NCBI GenBank assembly: GCA_964411505.1 | Contig: CAYPLH010000005.1 | Coordinates: forward strand, 1-64,000 | Direction: 5' to 3' | Length of the DNA: 64,000 bases | Origin: CAYPLH01 sp964411505 | Lineage (GTDB): Bacteria > Bacillota > Clostridia > CAYPLH01 > DUMO01 | Shown: piece by piece, positions 19,233 to 28,005 of the stretch | Layout of the letters: each line of letters starts with the position of its first letter | How positions within the stretch are numbered: the first letter of the stretch is position 1 | Made by a program: the position numbers and the translations under genes | Notes under the pieces: generated by a model | What the model was told of the DNA's origin: nothing | Database searches by the model: none | The model's input: only the letters and a program-made list of their open reading frames with translations

Positions 19233-20057
19233 CTATTCTGTTACTCCCTCTAACATGAGAGTTAGAACTGTTTTTAAATAATCCAGCTTCGCATCTCTGA
19301 CCGAAAACGGACACCTTTTTTCTCCTGGAATTTCCAAATTGAAAACTCCCTGGTAATTAATCTCCTTTAATGCGGTAACTACTTCATTCCAGTCAACAGT
19401 GCCTTTTCCATAGGGCATCATGTGCTGATCATGAACTCCTTCGTTGTCATTTATGTGCAGCGCTTTAAGATAAGGCTTAGCTTTATGGATAAATTCTGCC
19501 TGCGAACCACCAAACCTATTCTGATGTCCCGTATCAAGACATATTCCGAGCCGATCGCTTCCAACACGTTTAATAAGATCTATAATACCGTCCGCATCTC
19601 GTAATACATTTGTGTTTTCAATGCAGATTACCATATCAGTGCCCTTTATATGGTCTGCTATTTCTGTGAAACCTTTTAAACGCAGTTCATCTATCCTCTC
19701 AACTTCGCACCCATTTTCTAACAGCTCCCTGCCTCCTGCATGCAGCACGGCATTTTTAATACCTGCCGCAAGGTAAAGATCAATCCATTTTTTTAAACTG
19801 TCGATTACTTCATCCTGGTTTGTTACTGCAATATCGCATTTTAACCATAGGTGTCCTTGGGGTATAAAGGCTCCGGTATCTTTTAAAAACCTCAGAAACT
19901 CTCTCCCGGATGTTTCAGGATTACCTCTTTCTAAAAGCGTTCCGCCATGTTCACTTGAAAGCTCCATATATCTCCAGTCTTTTTTTACAAATCTTTTTAC
20001 TGCCTCCTCAGGAGATAATTCGTTATAGTGACAGGTTGTCATACATAATTCAAGCAT
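19233..20057 (-). CDS. sugar phosphate isomerase/epimerase (xylose isomerase-like TIM barrel)
   Basis: This 274-residue protein has the AP-endonuclease-2/xylose isomerase-like barrel. IENTNVL, ICLDTGHQN, LHINDNEG and FNLEIPGE give the expected Glu, Asp-His, His and Glu metal ligands. It probably isomerises or epimerises a sugar or sugar phosphate in the pathway. GGAGGTTAAAA precedes the ATG. It is the first gene of the roughly 14-kb minus-strand array running down to 4749, and a TAAAGGTAC dyad lies about 175 bases upstream. Confidence 0.82.
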   Translation of the reverse strand: MLELCMTTCHYNELSPEEAVKRFVKKDWRYMELSSEHGGTLLERGNPETSGREFLRFLKDTGAFIPQGHLWLKCDIAVTNQDEVIDSLKKWIDLYLAAGIKNAVLHAGGRELLENGCEVERIDELRLKGFTEIADHIKGTDMVICIENTNVLRDADGIIDLIKRVGSDRLGICLDTGHQNRFGGSQAEFIHKAKPYLKALHINDNEGVHDQHMMPYGKGTVDWNEVVTALKEINYQGVFNLEIPGEKRCPFSVRDAKLDYLKTVLTLMLEGVTE

Positions 20058-20230
20058 TTTTAACCTCCATTTCTGTTATGTGCAATATAAATTTGCCCTT
20101 ACCAAAGCAACGTTTTAAAAAACCATTTATGGCTTAAATCCATTTTGTTGCAATTTTTGTGCCAAAAATAGGCGCTTGTGTGAATTGTCCGCCAAAAATC
20201 ATTTCAATTATTTCATTGGATCCAGGGCAT

Positions 20231-20264
20231 GTAAAGGTACAATTAAAGAGTATTGGTACCTTTA
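20231..20264. promoter_or_regulatory. candidate regulator site 1 (TAAAGGTAC…GTACCTTTA dyad)
   Basis: TAAAGGTAC at 20232-20240 and GTACCTTTA at 20256-20264 form a perfect 9-bp inverted repeat with a 15-base spacer, upstream of the isomerase-led array. Related elements lie at 29149-29180 and 31831-31868, upstream of the importer genes and of the AraC-type regulator. GGTAC recurs with an 18-19 base period in all three, which would suit a dimeric activator. The assignment to the regulator at 29285 is inference. Confidence 0.5.
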
Positions 20265-20316
20265 GTGCTTTTTGCCTTGAAGTTTCTTCGGGTTGTTACA
20301 ATTGACTTCTATTTAA

Positions 20317-21558
20317 TTAATATACTGTGAACGTTTCTACAATTTCTCCATCAAATTCATATGTGGTAACTGTAGCTGCTTTATCTTTGATTTCTACCCT
20401 TGCAATCTGATTTTGCCCAACAATAAGATGATGATAATTTTTCTCCTCATCGGGCAGATCGAGTCTGTAGATGTGCCGATGTCCGGAAATTACAAGCTTG
20501 ACACCCGCATCATTCATTAAATCTGTCCATGCTTGGGTACCGCCTACAGGATCAGTATTTTCCTTATTTGTCATAAACGGTATATGTGCAAAGACTATCC
20601 TCATTGGAGCTGTTGTCCATTCATCCGACTTAAATTGCTCCTTTGCCCGGTTGAATTGATTATGACGGTATTCCGTGCTTTGTATTAATCCACCATACCT
20701 CTGATCACTATCATCAACACTAATTCCTGTATCAATAACAGTATATGCTGAATCACCTTTTCTGAAGGAATAATACCATTCTCCTGTCAGTGTCGGCAAG
20801 TATTCCAGAAGCTTATCCGGGTAAGTGCCACGATATTCATGGTTGCCCCGAACAAAGTACAATGGTTTGAATTTTGCAAATGTCTCCACACATGGCTCAA
20901 TAAGTGCATAATTAATTTCTCTTGTCGTCTGGATTTGTGCAAAGGCATCTCCTCCATGTACCACGAAGCTATAATCCTGTGGTACCAGACTTAAAGGGCG
21001 TGTAATCCGTTTTGTGTATTCATGGGTATCTGTAATAAAGCAGAAACTGTAATCATCATCAGCAGTGCTATGTGTGGTAAAGCTGTAATCAGCGCCAATA
21101 GCGGTATTACCCAACATTATGTTATCCTTTTCAAGGCTTTTAACCTCAGTGCATACAGTACGGTAATTATATGTTGTCCCCGGTCGAAGGCCATTTATAA
21201 TTACAATATGGTGCTTATTCACAGCTGCAAGCCCATCTTCGCATTCTGTTACAACATTTGAATAATTTCCATCGATGCCATATTCTATTTTCCCTATCGT
21301 ATCCACATCAGTTTGCCATGAAATAATCACAGCGTTCTCCGTCAGTGCGGTAATAAACGGACCTTCTGCTATGTTGATGTCAGAGTTTTGAACAGGTGGA
21401 ACAGAAGTTTGATCAGGAAGATCTAAAGTCTGGTCCGGAATACTTGCTGTCTTTTCTGAAAAATCGGACTTTTGCAAGGAATAGACACAGAATACTATTA
21501 CAGCGCAAACCAGAATAGCAATTCCAATAAATTTGAAAATCTTATTTTTGTCAACCAT
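20317..21558 (-). CDS. membrane-anchored purple-acid-phosphatase-like metallophosphoesterase
   Basis: The 413-residue protein has an N-terminal membrane segment (about 8-27), a Pro/Asp linker, a fibronectin-III-like N-terminal domain (about 62-160) and a calcineurin-like phosphoesterase domain. The metal site is intact: Asp177-x-His179 (TDTHE), GGD at 202-204, RGNHE around 238-241, FAHIPF and SGHRH. It should act on the outer face of the membrane on a phosphoester. Its ATG shares the A of the preceding gene's TAA stop (TAATG). The upstream gene is a paralog with the same architecture but a broken metal site, so the two likely function as an active/inactive pair or arose by recent tandem duplication. 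Confidence 0.85.
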   Translation of the reverse strand: MVDKNKIFKFIGIAILVCAVIVFCVYSLQKSDFSEKTASIPDQTLDLPDQTSVPPVQNSDINIAEGPFITALTENAVIISWQTDVDTIGKIEYGIDGNYSNVVTECEDGLAAVNKHHIVIINGLRPGTTYNYRTVCTEVKSLEKDNIMLGNTAIGADYSFTTHSTADDDYSFCFITDTHEYTKRITRPLSLVPQDYSFVVHGGDAFAQIQTTREINYALIEPCVETFAKFKPLYFVRGNHEYRGTYPDKLLEYLPTLTGEWYYSFRKGDSAYTVIDTGISVDDSDQRYGGLIQSTEYRHNQFNRAKEQFKSDEWTTAPMRIVFAHIPFMTNKENTDPVGGTQAWTDLMNDAGVKLVISGHRHIYRLDLPDEEKNYHHLIVGQNQIARVEIKDKAATVTTYEFDGEIVETFTVY

Positions 21559-22727
21559 TACTGTATTCCCTCCCGTTTTTCAATTGAAAACGTATCAACT
21601 TCCACACCTTCAGAATTTAACACAGTTACAGTTATCTCATTATCTACAATGTATACTTCTGCTATCTTGTCACTATCCAGTATAACCTTGTGATAATCTT
21701 CACTACTATTAGGTGTGTGATGGACATACTCCTGTTGATCACCGGTAAAAACCAAGTCCGTACCTGAATCTGTCAATAAGCTTTTATAATCTTCCGATGA
21801 ATACCCAAAATCCGGATTATGAGCAAAAACAATTTTAAAAGATGAATCTGTCCAATCGCTTGATGCCATGTATTCCGTTAACCAAGTATACTCTTCCTTC
21901 ATATACGGCTGACATAGCATAGTTCCCTTAAAGGAATCCAGTGAATCCGGTTCCTTCGATCCCGTATCCAATACGGCAAAAGCTGCTCTGCCATGATTAA
22001 AACCATAATAATACTTGCCATTGTCACCAGGTCGAATTGTTTTATTATTTGTGGGGATGTAATATTTAAAACTTCTGGCAAAACTCCCCTTGTAATCGTC
22101 ATCCCCTCTGCAATAGAAAAACGGTATGTTTTTTGCAAAATGTAAAGTGCTGGGACCTATAAGACAATCCCATACATCAGATTCAGTTTCCAGAGTACTA
22201 AACTGGTCTCCACCAAACACTACAAAGTCACAATCAGAAGTATTGATTATCCCAAGTAAATTATCCAGTCTATCAGTATCTCCTTTAACATCTGTCAGGA
22301 AATAAAACTTAACACCATTTTTTTCAGTATCGAAAGTAGTAAAATTGTAAATCTCCCCACTATCCTTTGCGCCGATTATTGGGGACCATGTTGTATTGTT
22401 TTTAACTTCTCTACCCACAACGCGATAATAGTATTTTTCTCTAGGCTTAAGATTATCTAAAGTAATTGTATGCCGGTATCCCATACTTACAATACCTTTA
22501 TTTGTTTCAGTGACTGAATGTTCCAGTGAATCACTCGATAAACCATACTCTACCGTACCCGTCGATATTGTATCGGTAAACCAGGTAATTCTTACTGAAT
22601 TAGCGGTCATTTCAGTAAGGTATGGTCCATGTTGTATTTCTTTTGAAAAAACCGAAAACGCACCTATAGATGCAATTGTAGCTGCGATTACCAATATGGC
22701 CACCAATACTCGGTTAGTGCTTCTCAC
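21558..22727 (-). CDS. degenerate purple-acid-phosphatase-like paralog
   Basis: A 389-residue protein with a membrane segment (about 7-25), a fibronectin-like domain and a phosphoesterase-fold domain in the same order as its downstream neighbour. Most metal ligands are lost: DVK at 146-148 replaces DxH, RGDDDY at 208-212 replaces GNHE, and GDQQE replaces GHxH; only GGDQ (172-175) and FAHNP remain. Hydrolysis by the usual two-metal mechanism seems impossible. The frame is open and has a ribosome site, so this is a maintained protein rather than a wreck. A binding or regulatory role for a phosphorylated ligand, or partnership with the active copy, is plausible. Confidence 0.8.
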   Translation of the reverse strand: MRSTNRVLVAILVIAATIASIGAFSVFSKEIQHGPYLTEMTANSVRITWFTDTISTGTVEYGLSSDSLEHSVTETNKGIVSMGYRHTITLDNLKPREKYYYRVVGREVKNNTTWSPIIGAKDSGEIYNFTTFDTEKNGVKFYFLTDVKGDTDRLDNLLGIINTSDCDFVVFGGDQFSTLETESDVWDCLIGPSTLHFAKNIPFFYCRGDDDYKGSFARSFKYYIPTNNKTIRPGDNGKYYYGFNHGRAAFAVLDTGSKEPDSLDSFKGTMLCQPYMKEEYTWLTEYMASSDWTDSSFKIVFAHNPDFGYSSEDYKSLLTDSGTDLVFTGDQQEYVHHTPNSSEDYHKVILDSDKIAEVYIVDNEITVTVLNSEGVEVDTFSIEKREGIQ

Positions 22728-22754
22728 TTTTTTTGTCCTCCTCCGCCCTTTAAA

Positions 22755-24188
22755 TTACTTCAATTTATTAAAAGCCTGAGCTCCTTTTGCAAAAGGTCCT
22801 GCCAGGGTTCTCTGTCCCCTCCCATAAACCGCTTCATGACTTCCATCCAGCTCAGGTCTTACATATTTAAAAAACCATTCATCAAGCAAAGATTTCATTT
22901 CTTTAATGACTTTGTGCTTACTCGGGTCATCAATTAGATTTTTGTTTTCATCGGGATCATTAACCAAATCATAGAACTCATGAGGTCCATAAGGATATCT
23001 ATGAATATATTTATATTGTTTACTCCGAATCATCCGTACCGGACCATATTCATCGTAAACAGCTTTATTATCTAACTGATTGCATACAATAATACTTTCA
23101 TTCTCGTCTGCGCACCTGCCCTCCAGTACAGGAAGAAAACTCTTTCCTGGCAAGATGTTCGCTTCAGTATTTGCAATACCTACATATTCAAGAAGTGTGG
23201 GCATGAAATCATACTGACTAAGCATTGCATCACTTACAACATTTTGAGGTATACGCCGGGGATGACTGAAAATTGCTGGTACCTTCACCGATGAATCGTA
23301 CATATTAAGAGGAAATGTACCGTTACCTTTACCCCAGAAACCATGCTGACCACAACTAAACCCATTGTCTCCCATAAAGCATATCAATGTATTTTCACGC
23401 AGTTGCAAATCATCAAGCTTTTTCAATATCCGTCCAATATTGATGTCCATAGCTGTTATAGCAGCATAATAACCTTTTAAGTTTTCACGAATATTAGGCT
23501 GAACCTTGCGTGTCAATTGCGCATACCATGGGTGCAATGGCTCCTGTGGACAGGTGTTAAAAGAACAATCTTCATAGGACTCAACTATATCCTGCGGATG
23601 ATTATCAATCCATGGACCGTGAGGGGCTGTGTAGTGAACACTTATGTAAAATGGGTTAACACTATCTTTGAATTCATCAATGTATTTCAATGCTTCATCG
23701 GTTATTTTGTCAGTTATATACCCCGGTTCGTTTATCATCTCTCCATCTCTTATCATTGGAGCATTGTAGTAGGGACCAGACCCTCTTTGATGGGCGTACC
23801 AGCGAGAAAAGCTTTTTTGAGGCTTTATATTATCCCCTAAATGCCATTTTCCACTGAGTGCACACGTGTAACCGTTTTCTGACAAAATATCAGTATAACC
23901 ACTTTGTCCCTGTAAATACTCTATTGAATTTTCGCCTAATCCCCCTCTGGCAATAAAATCATGTATCCCATGCTGCGAGGGGATTCTGCCTGTTAAAATT
24001 GATGCTCTTGCAGGAGAACAGACAGGTGATGTACAGAAGAAATTCTCAAATCTAATTCCTTCCTTTGCCAAACGGTCAAGATTGGGAGTTCTGATCTCAT
24101 TATTCCCTGAACAACCCATAGCCCAAGCTCCGTGGTCATCGGCTAGAATAAAAACAATATTGGTTTTTTGTACAATCTTTTTTTTCAA
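22755..24188 (-). CDS. Cys-type sulfatase (5 of 5)
   Basis: This 477-residue sulfatase has CSPAR at residues 57-61 (Cys57 as formylglycine precursor), LADDHG at 16-21, GKWHLGD and MGDNGFSCGQHG. It belongs to the DD(H/M)G subgroup together with the first sulfatase. The start is a TTG at 24188, seven bases after GGGGAGG. No signal peptide. It is 27 bases upstream of the phosphatase pair and lies downstream of the importer and histidine phosphatase, on the importer side of the regulator-site boundary at 20231. Confidence 0.9.
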   Translation of the reverse strand: MKKKIVQKTNIVFILADDHGAWAMGCSGNNEIRTPNLDRLAKEGIRFENFFCTSPVCSPARASILTGRIPSQHGIHDFIARGGLGENSIEYLQGQSGYTDILSENGYTCALSGKWHLGDNIKPQKSFSRWYAHQRGSGPYYNAPMIRDGEMINEPGYITDKITDEALKYIDEFKDSVNPFYISVHYTAPHGPWIDNHPQDIVESYEDCSFNTCPQEPLHPWYAQLTRKVQPNIRENLKGYYAAITAMDINIGRILKKLDDLQLRENTLICFMGDNGFSCGQHGFWGKGNGTFPLNMYDSSVKVPAIFSHPRRIPQNVVSDAMLSQYDFMPTLLEYVGIANTEANILPGKSFLPVLEGRCADENESIIVCNQLDNKAVYDEYGPVRMIRSKQYKYIHRYPYGPHEFYDLVNDPDENKNLIDDPSKHKVIKEMKSLLDEWFFKYVRPELDGSHEAVYGRGQRTLAGPFAKGAQAFNKLK

Positions 24189-24284
24189 CAGTAGTCCTCC
24201 CCGGCTTGTATTTTCAATTTCACCTATTCAATGACGTTTGTACAAAATTCATACCAAAACACAGGTGCACAATCAAACACTTGC

Positions 24285-24992
24285 TTAATAAAAATTTTCA
24301 AGTATACCCCTGGGCTGTACCGGAAGTGCCGCTTCATACAGATGTGAAACCTCCCCTACTCCAAGGCATCTGGGAACTGCCCATTTATCAGATCTTTCAT
24401 CAAATAGGACGGTAGTTACCGAACTTGGAGCCAGCCAGAAACCTGACCACACCAGCGGGAGGGGAATCTCCAGCAAGTGGGAAAGCCATGCCATTCCAAA
24501 ACCTGCATGGCAAAAAACCGCTATCTTCAGCCTATTTGTTTTAACAATCCGGTACTTATATCCCTCTCGTTCATATCCGAGCATTTTTAAAAAGCTATCT
24601 GATTCATTTACAATCATTCTGTATTTTTCGTATATGTTTGGATTTTGCTTTACATACTCCAAATTGTGCCAATTATCATTTGTTATGTCCGGCAACACGT
24701 TTCGTATTATCTCTCCATGCAAATTCCAGGCAACTGCAGGACCAAACCCGTCAACTTCTATTTTCATATCCTGAAGCTCTCTTGTCCATTCCAGTGTATG
24801 TGAATCCATATTGAGCGCTTCTGCAGTGTATTGCATGGTATGTATCGCTCTACCCATAGGAGAATTGTATATTAAATCAAGCCCCTCACGTTTGAAATGC
24901 TTTGCAAGAGCCTTTGCTTCCAAATGCCCTTCGGGAGTTATTGTGTTGTTTTCATAATCAGGATCTGCATGTCGTACTATATATAAACGAAT
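24285..24992 (-). CDS. histidine phosphatase (phosphoglycerate mutase-like) with apparent ATT start
   Basis: This is a phosphatase of about 235 residues in the histidine phosphatase family. The catalytic RHA motif lies in IVRHAD, the second Arg in NSPMGRAIHT, a Glu in LEWTRELQD and the second His in FCHAGFG. Starting at the first ordinary start codon, a TTG at 24923, would delete the catalytic RHA motif. Reading upstream in frame recovers RLYIVRHADPDYENN back to an ATT at 24990-24992; the codon before it is a TAA stop. GGAG lies nine bases before the ATT, so an ATT (or ATA) start is the simplest reading. A sequencing error that hides an ATG is the alternative. It sits between the importer and sulfatase 5. 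Substrate unknown, presumably a sugar phosphate. Confidence 0.8.
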   Translation of the reverse strand: MRLYIVRHADPDYENNTITPEGHLEAKALAKHFKREGLDLIYNSPMGRAIHTMQYTAEALNMDSHTLEWTRELQDMKIEVDGFGPAVAWNLHGEIIRNVLPDITNDNWHNLEYVKQNPNIYEKYRMIVNESDSFLKMLGYEREGYKYRIVKTNRLKIAVFCHAGFGMAWLSHLLEIPLPLVWSGFWLAPSSVTTVLFDERSDKWAVPRCLGVGEVSHLYEAALPVQPRGILENFY

Positions 24993-25101
24993 TTATAACC
25001 GCTCCTCTCTTTGCACTGCTTTTTAGTGTTCTGCCTTTTTTGTTGTAATTCGAATTAAACCTATTAAATTGCACTAAAAAAAGTATCTAGATTTATTAAA
25101 G

Positions 25102-25166
25102 GCTCGCGAGAGCTTAGGACACAGAACGCACATTGGAGACATTTTGTGCGTGTAGCTCCCGCGAGC
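25102..25166. other. GC-rich intercistronic hairpin
   Basis: GCTCGCGAGAGCT at 25102-25114 pairs with AGCTCCCGCGAGC ending at 25166, extended by ACACAGAACGCACA against TGTGCGTGT. It lies between the binding-protein stop and the histidine phosphatase. No T-run follows on the minus strand, so it may protect the binding-protein mRNA 3' end or attenuate downstream genes rather than terminate fully. Confidence 0.6.
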
Positions 25167-25200
25167 GGTCAAAAAATGTTCAGACCTTCACAACAAAATT

Positions 25201-26847
25201 CTATTTTGTTATCTCAAGGAAATTATCATAGTACTTCTGAGATAATTCCAGATATCTTTTTAGTCCTATATTTTCAAGATCACTTAAATACTTATCCCAT
25301 TCACTGGATATGTCAACATTACTAGTTACAAGCCTGACCATTGTCTCATTTACCAAACCTCTTAAGTCAACTCCAAGCTTGTTGTATTCACTCGCATCAT
25401 CTTCAGGAATATAAAGAGGCGGATAGACTTTTTCGGGTGCATACTTTGCATATTCCAGTGCAACTCTGTAATGCATGCTCTCTCCTCCATCCGGTGAATC
25501 TCCTTGATCTCCGTGGATACACATATTATGTGGAAATATCATACCATTCCAGCAATAGTTGGAAACAGACTCACGAAGTTCAAGCAATCTCCAAGTAGCT
25601 TCTTTACCCGTATAGCTTTTTGTTCCCGCAGGCGGAACTTCCCAGTGTACATCTTCAATACCATGTCTTGATCTGTTTGTTCCTTCAAAGCTGAAAAGCC
25701 AGTCAACCCAACGCACTGCTATCTCAGGGTTTTGCATTGCTTTTGTTATTGTAAAGGTACCGGTATCATGCATATACGGAGCCCAGTATGCATACTGTAC
25801 CCCATCAGGACCTTTTACAGGCGCAATTACCTCAAAGCTTTTTATTCTTTCACCTAAATTATCAGCCCAAGTAGATGAATAATGCCCCGTTACACCGCCT
25901 ACCAATTCGGCATTTGCGTTTTCAACAAGCGTTTTTATCTGCGGATTGGTATAAGTAAATGAAGCCTGATCCATCAAGCCTTCTTTATAGAGTCTTTGCA
26001 TATATTCCAGAGCCTTTTTCCATCCATCTGTAGTATATGCCACACTTACTTTATCGTTACCATCTATGACCAGTCTATTAGATGTATTATCATATACAAA
26101 AGCATTAGTAATATAGCTTGCTCTTGCTGGATTCGCTATAATCAGTGGGATTTCATCCATCTTATTATTGCCGTTAGGATCATTTTCCTTAAATGCCTTC
26201 AGCACCTGGTATAGCCCTTCTGTAGTAGTAGGGATCTCAAGCTTTAATTCTTTAAGCCACTTAGTGTTCATCCAATACCTTTGAGAAAATTGTGCTTGAT
26301 AAGTATCTCTTGCACGAGGCAGAGAATAAATATTACCATTGGGTAATGTGATTTGTTCAGCAATTGAAGGCCAGTCTTCCATTAACTGCTTAACATACAT
26401 GCTATGCTTATCAATCAGATCATTAAGCGGTACAAATATTCCCCTAGGCCCATATGTCATCTCTTCTGCTTGTGTCACTCCCATTGCAAAATATACATCA
26501 GGATAATCGCCACTGGACAGGGATAACTTCTTCATTTCGTTCTTATTGGCGTTTGGCACCATCTCCCACTCAATTTTCACATTGGTCATTTCTTCGTATT
26601 CCACTGTAAATTGATTTGTCAAAATGTCTTCAATTTGAGGCACCTGAGGAGCCATAAATTTCATTGTTGTTTTTTCCTTTGTAACAGGGAATTCACCCGG
26701 TGCTGTTACTATTGATGTATCCTCTTGGATCGTTCCGGACGTGTTTGGCGGAGCGGTTGTCCCGTTGGGAGTTTCTTGCACGCACCCTGATATTAAAAGG
26801 GAAAGGCAAATAACTCCACATAAAACTAACGTAAATATTTTTTTCAT
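25201..26847 (-). CDS. ABC importer solute-binding lipoprotein (LplA/YtcQ-like)
   Basis: A 548-residue extracellular binding protein with a lipoprotein signal peptide (hydrophobic run ending LLISGC at about residue 23) and a Thr/Pro-rich linker. The large size and the closing motif region (YNKLGVDLRGLVNE…) match the LplA/YtcQ group that serves complex oligosaccharides. It would deliver an oligosaccharide to the two permeases encoded upstream. I use the ATG at 26847, eight bases after GGAGG, not 26865. No ATPase gene is present in the window; relatives share a common MsmX-type ATPase encoded elsewhere. Confidence 0.88.
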   Translation of the reverse strand: MKKIFTLVLCGVICLSLLISGCVQETPNGTTAPPNTSGTIQEDTSIVTAPGEFPVTKEKTTMKFMAPQVPQIEDILTNQFTVEYEEMTNVKIEWEMVPNANKNEMKKLSLSSGDYPDVYFAMGVTQAEEMTYGPRGIFVPLNDLIDKHSMYVKQLMEDWPSIAEQITLPNGNIYSLPRARDTYQAQFSQRYWMNTKWLKELKLEIPTTTEGLYQVLKAFKENDPNGNNKMDEIPLIIANPARASYITNAFVYDNTSNRLVIDGNDKVSVAYTTDGWKKALEYMQRLYKEGLMDQASFTYTNPQIKTLVENANAELVGGVTGHYSSTWADNLGERIKSFEVIAPVKGPDGVQYAYWAPYMHDTGTFTITKAMQNPEIAVRWVDWLFSFEGTNRSRHGIEDVHWEVPPAGTKSYTGKEATWRLLELRESVSNYCWNGMIFPHNMCIHGDQGDSPDGGESMHYRVALEYAKYAPEKVYPPLYIPEDDASEYNKLGVDLRGLVNETMVRLVTSNVDISSEWDKYLSDLENIGLKRYLELSQKYYDNFLEITK

Positions 26848-27010
26848 AACTCTTCCTCCATTCATTTTAAATTTACTGATCTACATTTTTGACTTTTTTA
26901 AAAATAAAACCATTAGTACATAAATGCATCTATAATCAAAAGATGGTAACCCATTTGGAGCTATGATGTATCACCTCCTGCCACTTAATTTATGCTGTAT
27001 GGATATTGAG

Positions 27011-27907
27011 TCACCCCTTGATTGAACCTACCATGACACCTTTCACAAAATATTTTTGAACAAATGGATAAGCAAGCATTACAGGTAAACTTGCAACAAT
27101 TATAAGAGAATACTTTAATAGCTCGGTTAATCCTTGTCTTTCAGCTATATCACGCACATCTTCAATCATACTTGAATCAACCTGATTTATAACAAGTATA
27201 TTTCGCAAAAATATTTGCAGCGGAAAAAGCTTCGCATCTCTTAGATACAATAGTGCATTAAAATAAGCGTTCCATTTACCAACCGCATAGAATAATGAAT
27301 TTACTGCTATAATGGTACCCGATAACGGAAGAACTATACTAAATAATGTCCGTATTTCGCCACTTCCATCTATGGACGCTGCATCATAAAGCTCATCGGG
27401 AATATTGCTCTGAAAAAATGTTTTTGTTATTATCATGTTCCATACGCCCAATGCCCCCGGAATAAGCAGAGCCCATCTGGTATTATAAAGCCCAAGCGCC
27501 CGTACAAGCAAAAAGTTTGGAATCATACCGCCTCCAAAAAGCATTGTGAATGTAAAGAAAAACATTACTACCCCTTTTCCAAATATCTTATCTTTTCGTG
27601 ATAGTGGATATGCTGCCATTATTGTCACAGCAAGCTGAATAGTAGTACCTACTATAGTATAATAAAGGGAATTTGAATAACCGGTCAACACCTGTTTATG
27701 ACGAAAAACTGCTTTGTATCCCATGAGATTGAAGTCCACCGGAAATAGCCACACTCTGCCGGACATGACCGCAGAAGGATGGCTGAATGAAGCACTTATT
27801 ATAAATATTAACGGATACAGCACAATAATTAAAATAATTGTGAGAAATGAGTAGTTTACTATATCAAATACTCTATCGGAATTGCTTTTCATAATCTGTT
27901 TACTCAT
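27011..27907 (-). CDS. ABC sugar permease (YtcP/AraQ-like)
   Basis: A 298-residue inner-membrane permease with about six hydrophobic segments. The EAA-type loop is visible as ELYDAASIDGSGEIRTLFSI, which contacts the ATPase, and the C-terminal MVGSIKG is typical of YtcP relatives. GGGAG precedes the ATG. It lies 98 bases downstream of the partner permease and 163 bases upstream of the binding protein, in the same direction. It forms the translocation pore together with the LplB-like protein. Confidence 0.9.
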   Translation of the reverse strand: MSKQIMKSNSDRVFDIVNYSFLTIILIIVLYPLIFIISASFSHPSAVMSGRVWLFPVDFNLMGYKAVFRHKQVLTGYSNSLYYTIVGTTIQLAVTIMAAYPLSRKDKIFGKGVVMFFFTFTMLFGGGMIPNFLLVRALGLYNTRWALLIPGALGVWNMIITKTFFQSNIPDELYDAASIDGSGEIRTLFSIVLPLSGTIIAVNSLFYAVGKWNAYFNALLYLRDAKLFPLQIFLRNILVINQVDSSMIEDVRDIAERQGLTELLKYSLIIVASLPVMLAYPFVQKYFVKGVMVGSIKG

Positions 27908-28005
27908 ATATTTTGACTCCCTTGCAGTATTATTAGAATACTTTAACTAATTTATATCCTTGTACGCATTGTGATAGTTATCAGGCACTTTAAAATCCAT
28001 GAATT

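Noticed and set aside
20231..20264. The TAAAGGTAC dyad as a simple terminator of the phosphatase operon
   Set aside because: No T-run follows on the minus strand, and related elements occur upstream of two other units, which favours a regulatory site. A dual role is not excluded.
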